Of a stretch of 64,000 bases of DNA, positions 1 to 7,940 are shown one piece after another; the first letter of the stretch is position 1; every line of letters begins with the position of its first letter. The translations under genes and the position numbers were made by a program. Below the pieces are notes generated by a model. That model saw nothing but the letters and a program-made list of their open reading frames with translations. It made no database searches and had not been told where the DNA came from. This stretch comes from Thalassobium sp. R2A62 (lineage in GTDB: Bacteria; Pseudomonadota; Alphaproteobacteria; Rhodobacterales; Rhodobacteraceae): assembly GCF_000161835.1 (NCBI RefSeq), contig NZ_GG697169.2:2360575-2424574 (forward strand). The letters are read 5' to 3'.

Positions 1-107
1 ATCTTCTTCACTCCTTTGGCGTTGCGCCTAACCAAGAAATAGGGGGTTCACAAGATTATAGCGAGGTGCATAAATATGAACATGTGGTTCTAAAATGGAG
101 AACGATT

Positions 108-995
108 ATGGGCCAGATAGAAGACCTTCGCATCTTCGGGATTGTCGTCGAAACCGGTGGCATTTCGAAAGCAGCCAAAAGGCTGGGGATCGCGAAATCG
201 GCTGTGAGCCGTCGCATATCCCTGTTGGAAGAGAGATATGGCGCAATTCTGATCGACCGTACTCCGGGTGTTTGGGAGCTGACAGCGACGGGAAAAGAGC
301 TTTATCAGCGCGCACTGCAAGTGGTCGGCGAGATGGATGGAATCGAGGCGGATTTTGTAAACACCTCGGCGAACCACTCGGGCCCGCTTTCGGTCTCTGT
401 GCCTCGAGAATTCGGGATCAACTTCCTGAGCAATGCCCTTCTGGCTTTCAAAGCGAAGTTTCCCGAAATTCAATTAACGATCGATTTCGATGACCGCTCA
501 ATCGATCTGGACAGGGAAAATTACGATTTTGCCATCCGAATCACTGGCAATATAATCGACAGTGCTGGTGCAACCCGAATAGGCACGGTTAATCATCGTC
601 TGTTTGCCGGTTCACAATATTTTAAAACCCATGCTATGCCGACATGCTTGGATGATCTGCGCGATCACAACCTGCTGTATTTCGGGAGCGCGCGCCGCAC
701 GGTCTGGCACTTCAGAGATGCAAAAGACAAACATCAGGAATTGGAGTTTGAGCCCTTCTTGAATTCGAACAGTGGGACGTTCCTGCTGAAGGCAACAATC
801 GGCGGCCATGGTATAAGCCGGTTGCCAGATTTCATCGCTTCAGAGGCGGTTCCACAAGGCGATCTTGTCGAGGTCCTGCCCGATCTCGTGATGCCGGAAT
901 GGGGCATATTTCTGGTTCATTCCGAGAAGCGTCTGCTTAATCGACGCATGCGGCTATTTTCTCAGATGATGACAAAGGTATGCTTGGCTGGCTGA
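108..995 (+). CDS. LysR-family transcriptional regulator
   Basis: The 295-residue product has the LysR layout: an N-terminal winged helix-turn-helix (about residues 3-62, with 'GGISKAAKRLGIAKSAVSRRIS' pattern features such as ISKAAKRLG and AVSRRI) followed by a periplasmic-binding-like effector domain. The ATG at 108 is preceded by GGAGAA and begins right before the helix-turn-helix, so it is preferred over an in-frame GTG at 66. The gene lies at the window edge and has no obvious divergent target here, so its regulon and effector cannot be named. The family assignment is secure. Confidence 0.9.
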   Translation: MGQIEDLRIFGIVVETGGISKAAKRLGIAKSAVSRRISLLEERYGAILIDRTPGVWELTATGKELYQRALQVVGEMDGIEADFVNTSANHSGPLSVSVPREFGINFLSNALLAFKAKFPEIQLTIDFDDRSIDLDRENYDFAIRITGNIIDSAGATRIGTVNHRLFAGSQYFKTHAMPTCLDDLRDHNLLYFGSARRTVWHFRDAKDKHQELEFEPFLNSNSGTFLLKATIGGHGISRLPDFIASEAVPQGDLVEVLPDLVMPEWGIFLVHSEKRLLNRRMRLFSQMMTKVCLAG

Positions 996-1406
996 GTGGG
1001 AACTTTCTGGTCCAAGAGTTAAGACTGTTGGTAAGCTCGAGATCGCTGCAGTTCGGTCTCTTTCTGGGAAGCAGCCATTGGTCACATTTAGCCTAAAGGC
1101 CGGTTTGTCCGCTGAGCAGACCTCAGCCACTGGCTCCACGAAAGTCCGATTTTGGATCAAGTCACAAACCTCAACTCTGATCTGATAAATAAAAACGGGA
1201 CCACTTTTAGGACCAATTTCCATAAAGAGAAATTCTCTCACCCACTATGATTGCTTGATAATCCTACGTGTTAGGTGTCCTCTCCCGGGCACCAAAATCA
1301 AGCGTAAAATTCAATGTACGTTGATTTTCTGAGCTTTCAGACGTCAGAAACTCGGATCTGCCCCACAATCTGCCCCACAGAGCAATCAGTGGTGGCCATG
1401 ATCGGT
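996..1406. other. gene-free stretch with att-like repeat copy
   Basis: No convincing gene is seen in these 411 bases. They hold the left copy of a 76-bp imperfect direct repeat (1144-1219), a hairpin GGTGTCC/GGGCACC near 1270-1292, and a pair of TGCCCCACA repeats spaced 12 bp apart (1359 and 1371). The arrangement resembles recombinase-binding DNA next to integrases rather than coding sequence. Apparent reading frames here lack ribosome-binding sites and recognisable products. Confidence 0.6.
1144..1219 (+). repeat. left copy of 76-bp island-bracketing direct repeat
   Basis: This stretch matches 9960-10035 in the same orientation by eye at roughly 70 percent or better with a few one-base gaps. 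The shared blocks are GTCC, CAAG-CACAAA, ACTCTGA, CTGA, and the tandem GGACC motifs at 1197 and 1209. The right copy lies just upstream of an integrase N-terminal fragment. This suggests attachment-site or integrase-promoter DNA. That role is inferred. Confidence 0.55.
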
Positions 1407-1793
1407 TTAGACGGATGTTGCATGGACCTGATCCAACGCGCGGATAATCCGGTTACTCATGTCCGTAAGCCGGGGTCCGTAGAGTTTGAGGGCGTTGCTC
1501 ATGGCAATATTCAGCCGTGTTTCTCGATCGAGAAGGTCGACGACTGCGAACGGCACCGATATCATGGAGCCGACAATCCTGCTCAGCATGACGACGATCG
1601 TCTCCGGCGCCGGATCTAAATGATCAAACAGCCCAACCAGCTCTTCGACGGCGTCCCGCGCTAAGGCATCGTCCAAACAGTCGCAGACATCCCAAAGTGT
1701 GTGGCATTCACGCTCAAAGAATTTGCGAGCGTCGTCGACGGCAGCTCCAAGAATATCTTCACAGGGTTTTTTATTGAGATATTGAATGTTCAT
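1407..1793 (-). CDS. hypothetical protein, 128 aa
   Basis: The product is an acidic 128-residue protein that begins MNIQYLNKKPCED. Its ATG at 1793 is preceded on the minus strand by GGAG with 6-bp spacing, which decides the start over longer in-frame options. The sequence is rich in predicted helix (for example the run around DDALARDAVEELVGLFDHL). No signal peptide, membrane segment or catalytic motif is visible. I do not recognise the family. It sits in the accessory island between att-like repeats and a GC-rich structured stretch, so it may be cargo of a mobile element. Confidence 0.6.
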   Translation of the reverse strand: MNIQYLNKKPCEDILGAAVDDARKFFERECHTLWDVCDCLDDALARDAVEELVGLFDHLDPAPETIVVMLSRIVGSMISVPFAVVDLLDRETRLNIAMSNALKLYGPRLTDMSNRIIRALDQVHATSV

Positions 1794-1888
1794 GGTGGTC
1801 TCCATTGCGCGGACGGACGACGTGCAATCCGCGCGTTCGATTATCATCGATGTCGTCAAGCAACCCTCCCTGATCCTAGGCACTGTCT

Positions 1889-1943
1889 GGCTTCCTCGTC
1901 GGTTTTGGGTCTCGCAAAAGGGGCCCAAACTGACGAGGAAGCC
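1889..1943. repeat. long inverted repeat (stem-loop)
   Basis: The arms GGCTTCCTCGTC-GGTTTTGGG (1889-1909) and CCCAAAC-TGACGAGGAAGCC (1924-1943) are complementary over about 20 bp with one mismatch and one bulge, around a 14-base loop. Outside these, AGGCAC (1879-1884) roughly matches GCGCCT (1946-1951), so the symmetry extends a little further. There is no T-run directly after the arm, so it is not a simple terminator. Confidence 0.75.
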
Positions 1944-2275
1944 ATGCGCCTGTATGTCTGTCTCCCATGCTTTTTTTCTGCGCCGATTTTCATTGGGAGA
2001 GGTCGAGGAGAGGGCTCACCCTTTCCTCGTTGCGCGGGGCGCGAGCAGCGGGGGTTTGGGGGAGAGTGCGGAACGACTTCCCCAGCCTGTCAGGAGACGC
2101 CAGCGGGTGCAGGGGGAGTGGCGAACGACAGCCCTGCCGCCGTCCGCGCAGGACCGCCTCCCCGGGGTCAGGGGCCCTCGGAGAGCCGCGCGTATTGAGC
2201 CCCGAAGGGGCGTCTCGCAATACGCATAGTCGGTCTCTAAGAGTATTGAACCGCCGCTTTCGCGGGTCGCTCAAT

Positions 2276-2356
2276 CCGCTGCTTAACTAAACACAGATGA
2301 GCGATGACCCCTCAAAGTCAAAACGCCTTCTGTCTCAAACTATATGATGACGGACA
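2276..2356 (+). mobile_element. solo right-end remnant of the IS3-family element
   Basis: These 81 bases are almost identical to the right end of the complete IS at 5179-5261, with one obvious C/T difference within CTTCTGTCTC versus CTTCTGTTTC. They end in the same GATGACGGACA terminus. Nothing upstream of 2276 matches the transposase genes, so this is the trace of a second, mostly deleted copy. Confidence 0.85.
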
Positions 2357-2360
2357 CGCC

Positions 2361-2789
2361 CTAGCAGTACCTAGCTTGTCTCAACCTTTGCCTTGCGCCT
2401 GACGGTTCAAACGAGCGGTAGCGGCCACCAGAGTAACGGCGACAATCCAAAGCATGACCATTGGCAACTACGATTACCCCAATATCACTCCACTGCCCAT
2501 CAACATCGATGTAACAAACCCCGACCCACCTATCGTAGGTTCTCTCGCCATTCAGAGAGCAAGCGACTGTCTCGCCCCTAAGCAACCTCTTCATGAAGTT
2601 GGTGGCGTCTTTGCCTGCTCGCGTGGAGTTCTCAGGGGCATCAATTCCGTTCAGTCTAACGGGAGTACCAGCGACAACGATTGTGTCTGCATCTCTAACT
2701 CTTGCTGTCCCCGAAACCTCACGGGCATGAGCCGTATCCATGGTCAAAACCAAGAGGGAGAAAGCTAGTATAAGTCGGAACACAATCAC
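2361..2789 (-). CDS. secreted thermonuclease-like (SNase) nuclease
   Basis: The product of about 140 residues has a signal peptide ending in AHA (residues 1-22) followed by a staphylococcal-nuclease-like fold. The block RVRDADTIVV (metal-binding Asp), the VRLNGIDAPE motif and a later YDRWVG arginine match catalytic elements of the family, which hydrolyses DNA or RNA phosphodiesters, usually with calcium. It is likely exported to the periplasm or beyond. Both plausible starts are GTG. The one at 2783 has AAGAGG at good spacing and may be the real start rather than 2789. It lies between IS remnants and has no operon partner. Confidence 0.8.
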   Translation of the reverse strand: MIVFRLILAFSLLVLTMDTAHAREVSGTARVRDADTIVVAGTPVRLNGIDAPENSTRAGKDATNFMKRLLRGETVACSLNGERTYDRWVGVCYIDVDGQWSDIGVIVVANGHALDCRRYSGGRYRSFEPSGARQRLRQARYC

Positions 2790-3364
2790 CTCTTAAATAA
2801 GCTCGGAACAACTGTACACGATTTGAAAGCACAGCTGTGAACACCACGCAAGATACATCCAGTGGTTGAAGCACGTTTTCAAGGGCTCGTTGGTGACAGC
2901 CCGGGACAGGACAAGAGAAGTTGCATGAATACATGCTACAAAAGAGCTTTAGCGCCGAAGACCGCTTAATCTACGAGAATTGCAGTCATTTGATTGGCTT
3001 TAATAGCTGTTGGCCCATAGCGAAATGAACAACAGTCCCAACCAAATATTTCCCGCAGTCATACCATTGGCGCTACTGGCTAAGGCGTACGTTAACCTGA
3101 CGTCTTAAGGCGCAACCCGTGAACACAAAGCTATCTGCGCCGACGGTTCTCATGAGAGAATCCGATGAGGGGGGGTTACAATGCCATTATGGGAGGGTGT
3201 TTTTGCAACTGGCGTGGGTGGTAAACGTGGGTGCAAAAAATCTCAGGGAGCCATCTAACCCGTAGCCGTTGACACATGCTGACAACCTATGTGGAAGACA
3301 GAAAGCTAGCATTACGATACCGTGGACTAAGCAAATACTCAAAAACCCAATAAGGAGAACTAAA
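2790..3364. other. gene-free stretch of about 575 bp
   Basis: No supported gene is visible on either strand. The stretch contains the first copy of a roughly 42-bp direct repeat (3098-3138) and an AAGGAG ribosome-binding site at its end serving the gene at 3365. Base composition is lower in GC than the housekeeping part of the window. Confidence 0.5.
3098..3138 (+). repeat. direct repeat, copy A
   Basis: The copy runs CTGACGTCTTAAGGCGCAAC and on to CTATCTGC, and matches 3704-3745 with a one-base indel and three or so mismatches. Both copies have the same orientation and lie on either side of the small secreted-protein gene at 3365-3682. Function is unknown. Confidence 0.75.
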
Positions 3365-3682
3365 ATGCTGCGGAAATTGGCTCTGTTTGCGATTATGATC
3401 GCGTCTGCAAAAGAAGCAGTCTCTCAGCCCATGCAACTAGAGTATCGACAAGACATAGAAATGTATCATCAAGATTGGACAATTAAGTACATACAAAATG
3501 ACCTCTACCCTTACGACAAAGTTCTATATATATTTGGGGACGGTAAACTGGGAGCATTTGCTGGGCTGCTAGATATGAACTGCGCAACACCAAGAAATTC
3601 GAGTTGGATTTGGATTGGTGCGGGATACACAACAAGAGTACCAGCAGATGTCATAGACCTAGCTCGGAAAGTGTATTGCTGA
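3365..3682 (+). CDS. small secreted hypothetical protein, 105 aa
   Basis: The ATG at 3365 follows AAGGAG at 7 bp, which makes it a much better start than the in-frame ATG at 3269. The product has an N-terminal signal peptide (LRKLALFAIMIASA, cleavage probably near VSQ) and a mature part of about 85 residues rich in Tyr, Asp and Trp, with two cysteines (DMNCATP and the C-terminal VYC) that could form a disulfide. I recognise no family. The gene is AT-richer than its surroundings and is bracketed by 42-bp direct repeats, which points to acquisition as a unit. Confidence 0.65.
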   Translation: MLRKLALFAIMIASAKEAVSQPMQLEYRQDIEMYHQDWTIKYIQNDLYPYDKVLYIFGDGKLGAFAGLLDMNCATPRNSSWIWIGAGYTTRVPADVIDLARKVYC

Positions 3683-3703
3683 AGCGCGAAGGACTTACGT
3701 GAT

Positions 3704-3745
3704 TCTGACGTCTTAGGCGCACCCCATGAACACAAAGCTATCTGC
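3704..3745 (+). repeat. direct repeat, copy B
   Basis: Second copy of the repeat described at 3098-3138, in the same orientation, with shared core CTGACGTCTTA-GGCGCA followed by GAACACAAAGCTATCTGC. It ends 11 bases before the left end of the IS3-family element. Confidence 0.75.
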
Positions 3746-3842
3746 TATATCTAGCATGTATCCCGTCACGGGCTTTGAGACAGAGCGGCAGTTTTGCTTA
3801 ACGAGAGTTTTCGGTTCATCGTAATCCTTGAAATGATACGAG

Positions 3843-4214
3843 ATGAGAACGAAGACAGGGCTGAATGGATCGGCCGACAAACACGTTAAAGAGATCAAGC
3901 GCAAGACGCGTCGGCAATTCTCTGCGCAAGAGAAGATCCGGATCGTTTTAGATGGCTTGCGAGGAGAGATTTCGATCTCTGAGCTTTGTCGTCGCGAAGG
4001 GATTGCCGAGAGCCTGTATTACAATTGGTCAAAGGACTTCATGGAGGCCGGAAAGAAGCGTCTGGCTGGCGATACAACCCGCCAAGCAACATCCAGCGAA
4101 GTCACGGGCTTGAAGCGTGAGGCACGCGATTTGAAAGAGGTTGTTGCCGAACAAACGTTGGAACTGCGTCTTCTCAAAAAAAGCATGCTCTGGGATGGGG
4201 GCGACCCAGAATGA
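3843..4214 (+). CDS. IS3-family transposase OrfA
   Basis: The 123-residue protein has an N-terminal helix-turn-helix (about residues 24-65, with RRQFSAQEKIRIVLDGL and ISELCRREGIAESLYYNW patterns) and a leucine-zipper-like coiled coil near residues 90-115 (LKREARDLKEVVAEQTLELRLLKK). It binds the terminal repeats. Its last codons overlap orfB in an ATGA, so orfB is probably translated by coupling rather than by the programmed frameshift common in this family. Confidence 0.9.
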   Translation: MRTKTGLNGSADKHVKEIKRKTRRQFSAQEKIRIVLDGLRGEISISELCRREGIAESLYYNWSKDFMEAGKKRLAGDTTRQATSSEVTGLKREARDLKEVVAEQTLELRLLKKSMLWDGGDPE

Positions 4215-5191
4215 GATATCCTGCATCAGAAAAGCTAGAGATCATCAGGCTGGTCGAGGGATCACATCTGCCTGTCAAACGCACGTTGGACAAGTTGGGC
4301 GTATCGCGCCCAACTTACTATCGGTGGTATGATCGATACTTGCAGCGTGGAGAGGCCGGTCTCGAGGATCTCAAATCTCACCCCGGTCACGTCTGGAACA
4401 GCATTCCGGACAAGGTGCGCCAGGCAATGTTGGATATGGCATTGGCAAGGCCAGAACTAAGCCCATGAGAACTGGCTGTGACCTTCACCGACGAGCGCAA
4501 CTACTTCATCTCTGAAGCCAGTGTTTATAGGCTTTTGCGATCCCACGATCTGATCACCAGCCCAGCCTTCATTGTCATGAAAGCGGCGAGTGAGTTCCGG
4601 GACAAGACCACGGCACCCAATCAGCTTTGGCAGACAGACTTCACTTATCTCAAGGTCATCGGTTGGGGTTGGTTCTATCTCAGCACGATCCTTGATGATT
4701 ACAGTCGTTACATTATCACGTGGAAGCTTTGTACCGGCATGGCTGTATCGGACGTTCAGGACACGTTGAACCAAGCTTTGGAAGCAACAGGGTTGGATCA
4801 GGCAAATGTGGTACATCGTCCCCGCCTGCTGTCCGACAACGGACCATGTTACATCTCGGGTGATCTAGCTGAATATCGGGAAGACAAAGATATGACGCAC
4901 ACTCGCGGCGCGCCTTATCATCCGCAAACGCAGGGCAAGATTGAGCGATGGCACCAGACATTGAAGAACCGCATTCTGCTGGAAAACTACTTCTTGCCAG
5001 GTGATCTCGAAGCGCACATCGCGGCCTTCGTCGGACATTATAACCAACAGCGTTGCCACGAGAGCCTGAACAACGTCACACCCGCCGATGTTTACACAGG
5101 CAGAGGCCACACAATCCTGCTTGAACGGGAGAAGACAAAAAGGAGGACCATGAAGCTAAGGCGCTTGCAGCACGCTAAATCCGCTGCTTAA
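4211..5191 (+). pseudogene. IS3-family transposase OrfB (DDE), nonsense mutation
   Basis: The frame spans 326 codons but is cut by TGA at 4466-4468 (codon 86, in the context LSP-stop-ELAVTFTDE). Family members normally have arginine there, so a single CGA to TGA transition explains it. The remainder is intact. The first part has a helix-turn-helix (LDKLGVSRPTYYRWY). After the stop comes an rve integrase core with the three acidic residues in WQTDFTYLKV, LLSDNGPCY and GKIERWHQTLK. Translation of the catalytic part would need stop readthrough or reinitiation. Confidence 0.9.
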
Positions 5192-5350
5192 CTAAACACA
5201 GATGAGCGATGACCCCTCAAAGTCAAAACGCCTTCTGTTTCAAACTATATGATGACGGACACCCACCTACCTTGCGTAACTCCACGGTAGCACAAAGCCA
5301 ATCTCCGAAATGAACAACGACGAAATGTTCTCTGCGATCAAGGCAGGACG

Positions 5351-6130
5351 GTTCGACAGGAAACAATAAACAAGACAACTGACATCAAGACCGCTCGATC
5401 GGTCGAGCTTGCAAACCTGTCAGTCACCTCTGAGGGCATCACTCTGGCACCCCAGACCCAGGCCCGTATCCTCACGCAGATGTCCCAGTTCCGTGACTGG
5501 TGTGTTGGTGAAGGGGAGCTAACAGCAAACCCCTGGGAGGCCCTTAAGGTCAAAGGTAGGCCAGAGGTCCATCCCCATGGTGTGCTCACGGATGAACAGG
5601 TCAGCCTCCTCCTCAGTGCCAAGGACCGGCTGCTGCACAGTGCCATCCTCTTCGGGCTGCTCACGGGTATGCGCTCTGGTGAGCTCTGTGGGCTCATGGC
5701 TGAGGATATCGCAGCCAAGGGGAACCTAGGACGCTTCATTAGCATCAGGCCCAATGCGGTGCGGTTGCTGAAGTCTAAGGCTGCTGAGCGGGAGGTGCCA
5801 CTGCATGGGGTTCTCGAGCGGCTGTTGGATACAGTGTTGCCGAAGACTGGCAGGCTGTTCCCGCACCTCACAGTGGACAAGGTTGTGAAACGGTATGCTC
5901 ACCTGCGCAGGCAGCATTCAGAACTGCACAGCACCGTATTCCACTCCACCCGCAAGTGGTTAATCACCAAGTGTGAGCGCACAGGGGTGCCAGAGCACTT
6001 CACTGCAACTCTGGTCGGGCACCAATCAGCGAGGTCGGCTAACAAACTGACTTATGGGCTGTACTCTGCAGGGATCTCTGATGCTCAGAAGTGGGAGATT
6101 GTTGAGGGGGTCAGAGTGCCTGATCTGTGA
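5351..6130 (+). pseudogene. tyrosine recombinase catalytic fragment, copy 1
   Basis: The reading frame is open from about 5351 and shows a phage-integrase core: the first Arg in TGMRSGELCGL, the HSTRKW box, GHQSARSA, and the nucleophile Tyr in LTYGLYSAG. The first Met, at 5480, lies inside the SAM-like core-binding part, and no N-terminal arm-binding domain is attached. It is therefore a truncated integrase whose active-site residues survive. A diverged second copy lies at 7941-8550, and an N-terminal fragment of the same kind of protein lies at 10118. Confidence 0.8.
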
Positions 6131-6159
6131 GAATCGACTTTGAACATAAAGCCGATGAC

Positions 6160-6193
6160 GCCGCCCCATGTCCCTTGTTAGACAGGGGGCGGC
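6160..6193. other. stem-loop downstream of integrase fragment
   Basis: GCCGCCCC (6160-6167) pairs with GGGGCGGC (6186-6193), and inside it TGTC (6169-6172) pairs with GACA (6181-6184), giving a 12-bp stem with an 8-base loop. No T-run follows on the plus strand, so terminator activity is uncertain. It lies between the integrase fragment and the 3' end of the porin gene. Confidence 0.55.
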
Positions 6194-6346
6194 GGGGACA
6201 AAACTCCCTATTGAACAACCGAAATGATCACGAAAAAGACACACGAAAGGCACCACGTAATGCCATCAACCAGGTAGGCCGAACTCTCTCTTAGCATAAG
6301 CCCCCATTGGCACCAAAAACCCTGACGACGGACATTGATCTTTGAC

Positions 6347-7483
6347 TTAGAAGCTAACAGACAGCTTCATACCAAGCGTCGTAACCGAGCTGTCACCGAA
6401 CGTGACATCATCGCTGCCACCCGATGCACCATCACTGCCATACCAAGTCGCAGAATCGTAATTGCGGTGAGAAACACCACCCGAAATGGCCATGCCGTTG
6501 TTAAATGTGTATTTACCGCCCAAGGAAATCGCAGTTGATCCACCCGTTGGCGAAAGTAAGCTAGCGTCATCGCCATCACCCGTGTCCATGCTGGCAGAAA
6601 GCGACGCCGAAAAACTATCCGAGAATTTATGCCCAACACCCAAATTATATGTCGTTGAGTCGTCAAAGTCAGACAGTTGCGCGTTGCCATAGGCTGCAGA
6701 CATCTCAACTTGGGCATCTTCCCATTTCGCGTGACGGATTGAACCGAAAACCAAAGTGTTTGCCGCAACACCTGATTGGAATTCCAACATGAAAACTTCT
6801 GGAGTTTTGATTTGGCCTGGGCCGGTAGCCACGCCACTGGGTTCCGCAATCACGTCTGGATTAAACGTCGCTTCGGTTTCATATGTCCCAACAACACGCA
6901 ACGCTATTTCGGGGATTTCATACGAAGCACCAACGATAAAGTTTGTGTCACTAGCGCGTACCAGTGAAACATTGCCGTCCACTGGTCCGTTCGCCGACAA
7001 AGGTACAGAAACATCAGCCGTCCCGCTAACCGATTGGTATTTCAGGCCAGCAATCGCAGACACACGATCTGTGATCTTATATCTACCCATTACTGTAAAA
7101 GCCGTTGAGTCTAAATTTGCGCGCAAGCTAGAAATAGCTGCATAGGGACCGACGCCAGTTGCAAAATCATCATAATCGATATCAACACCAAATGGGTTGT
7201 TGTTGGATGAAATGGCGACAGACAGTTTGTCATTTAAATCGGTTTTAAAACTAAACTGAGTTGTCGTAAAACTTTGGGTGACGTTCATGCCCCCATCGAT
7301 AAGGAGTGAAGGGGTTGCGTTGGGTCCGACGGATGGCGTGGTCGAAGCATATGAAAGCTCTGCATAAGATCCTTTTTCAAACAGCGTACCGGTGCCGGTC
7401 GTTGCGCGGTCCATGCCGCCAGCTGTCGCCATTGAGGTCGTTGCCAGCAGGACAGTAACTACTGAGTTGATTTTAAGGTTCAT
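6347..7483 (-). CDS. OmpP1/FadL-family outer-membrane transporter
   Basis: The 378-residue protein has a signal peptide (residues 1-22, ending ATAGG), alternating amphipathic beta-strand patterns throughout, and a C-terminal aromatic strand ending KLSVSF, the usual outer-membrane barrel signature. The early GGMDRATTGTGTLFEKGSYAEL block resembles the N-terminal hatch region of FadL-like hydrophobic-compound channels. Likely substrates are long-chain fatty acids or other hydrophobic molecules, inferred from family only. It has no operon partner and is flanked by two decayed integrase catalytic domains in the opposite orientation, which suggests it arrived as island cargo. Confidence 0.82.
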   Translation of the reverse strand: MNLKINSVVTVLLATTSMATAGGMDRATTGTGTLFEKGSYAELSYASTTPSVGPNATPSLLIDGGMNVTQSFTTTQFSFKTDLNDKLSVAISSNNNPFGVDIDYDDFATGVGPYAAISSLRANLDSTAFTVMGRYKITDRVSAIAGLKYQSVSGTADVSVPLSANGPVDGNVSLVRASDTNFIVGASYEIPEIALRVVGTYETEATFNPDVIAEPSGVATGPGQIKTPEVFMLEFQSGVAANTLVFGSIRHAKWEDAQVEMSAAYGNAQLSDFDDSTTYNLGVGHKFSDSFSASLSASMDTGDGDDASLLSPTGGSTAISLGGKYTFNNGMAISGGVSHRNYDSATWYGSDGASGGSDDVTFGDSSVTTLGMKLSVSF

Positions 7484-7940
7484 AATCTAATTCCCGAAGC
7501 TAAAGTGCTCGCGTAATCATCATGCTCTCGGATGCTGACATGCGAATGTGTTCAGTACGTAAATAGGCAAGCTGCGAAGGTGCGCGTCAAACAATACCTT
7601 ACGTAAGTCAGTATTCCTTTGAGTTTTGTTGCTAAAATAGCAAAGCCATTTTATCGTACGAAAACTCTACCCAAAGCTTTGCATTGGCACCCACCAAAAC
7701 CTTGCAGGCAGTTGTGGAACTGCCTGCTGGCTTGCCTAGGTCAACAACAAGATACCAACCTGATTACCAACCAGTTTAAGCGGCAGCGCCTTCTAGATCT
7801 CGTTCTGCTTACCAACATCAGCCGTTGCACGCACTTCATCGACATTCCGTCAACTTCGTCGCTCAGCACCCATTCTATGGACGCCCATGTTCAAGCAACA
7901 CGGCTGTGGTATTGCGTGAAGAAGTATGTGTCAGATCAAG
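7484..7940. other. porin upstream region, gene-free
   Basis: No supported gene is present. The stretch must contain the promoter of the leftward porin gene. It also holds a perfect 10-bp stem-loop at 7704-7727. Open frames here have no recognisable product. Confidence 0.5.
7704..7727. other. perfect 10-bp stem-loop
   Basis: GCAGGCAGTT (7704-7713) and AACTGCCTGC (7718-7727) are fully complementary around the tetraloop GTGG. There is no following T-run. It lies about 220 bp upstream of the porin start and could be an operator, an RNA hairpin or a mobile-element end. Confidence 0.7.

Larger units (their letters stand above)
1794..2360. other. gene-free, GC-rich structured stretch
   Basis: No supported gene is seen. 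The stretch holds a long inverted repeat (1889-1943), then a block of markedly high GC from about 1990 to 2275 with several hairpins (for example GCGTATTG at 2190-2197 pairing with CAATACGC at 2218-2225 around CCCC-GAA-GGGG), and finally an IS right-end remnant (2276-2356). The overlapping open frames on both strands reflect high GC and have no recognisable products or ribosome-binding sites. Confidence 0.6.
3757..5261 (+). mobile_element. IS3-family insertion sequence, about 1.5 kb
   Basis: Imperfect terminal inverted repeats define the element. The left end begins TGTATCCCGTCA at 3757 and the right end ends GATGACGGACA at 5261. Seventeen bases inside each end the two arms share TTTGARACAGA and then GGC-GTTTTG in the same register. 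Between them lie orfA and orfB. No short target duplication is evident (left flank ...TAGCA, right flank CCCAC...), so at least one flank has been rearranged. OrfB has a nonsense codon, so this copy is unlikely to move on its own. Confidence 0.85.

Noticed and set aside
954-1241. 95-codon minus-strand frame
   Set aside because: It covers the att-like repeat and overlaps the LysR gene end, with no ribosome-binding site or family.
1255-1300. tRNA-like 3' end (CCTACGTGTTAGG followed by a hairpin and GGGCACCA)
   Set aside because: No T-loop consensus and no matching 5' acceptor strand were found, so it is not a tRNA gene.
1701-2274. Several overlapping frames on both strands in the GC-rich block
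   Set aside because: They overlap each other, are rich in Arg, Gly and Pro as expected from random GC-rich DNA, and have no start signals.
3098-3745. Integron attC interpretation of the 42-bp repeats
   Set aside because: GTTAACC appears next to one copy only, and the expected R and L core-site symmetry is absent.
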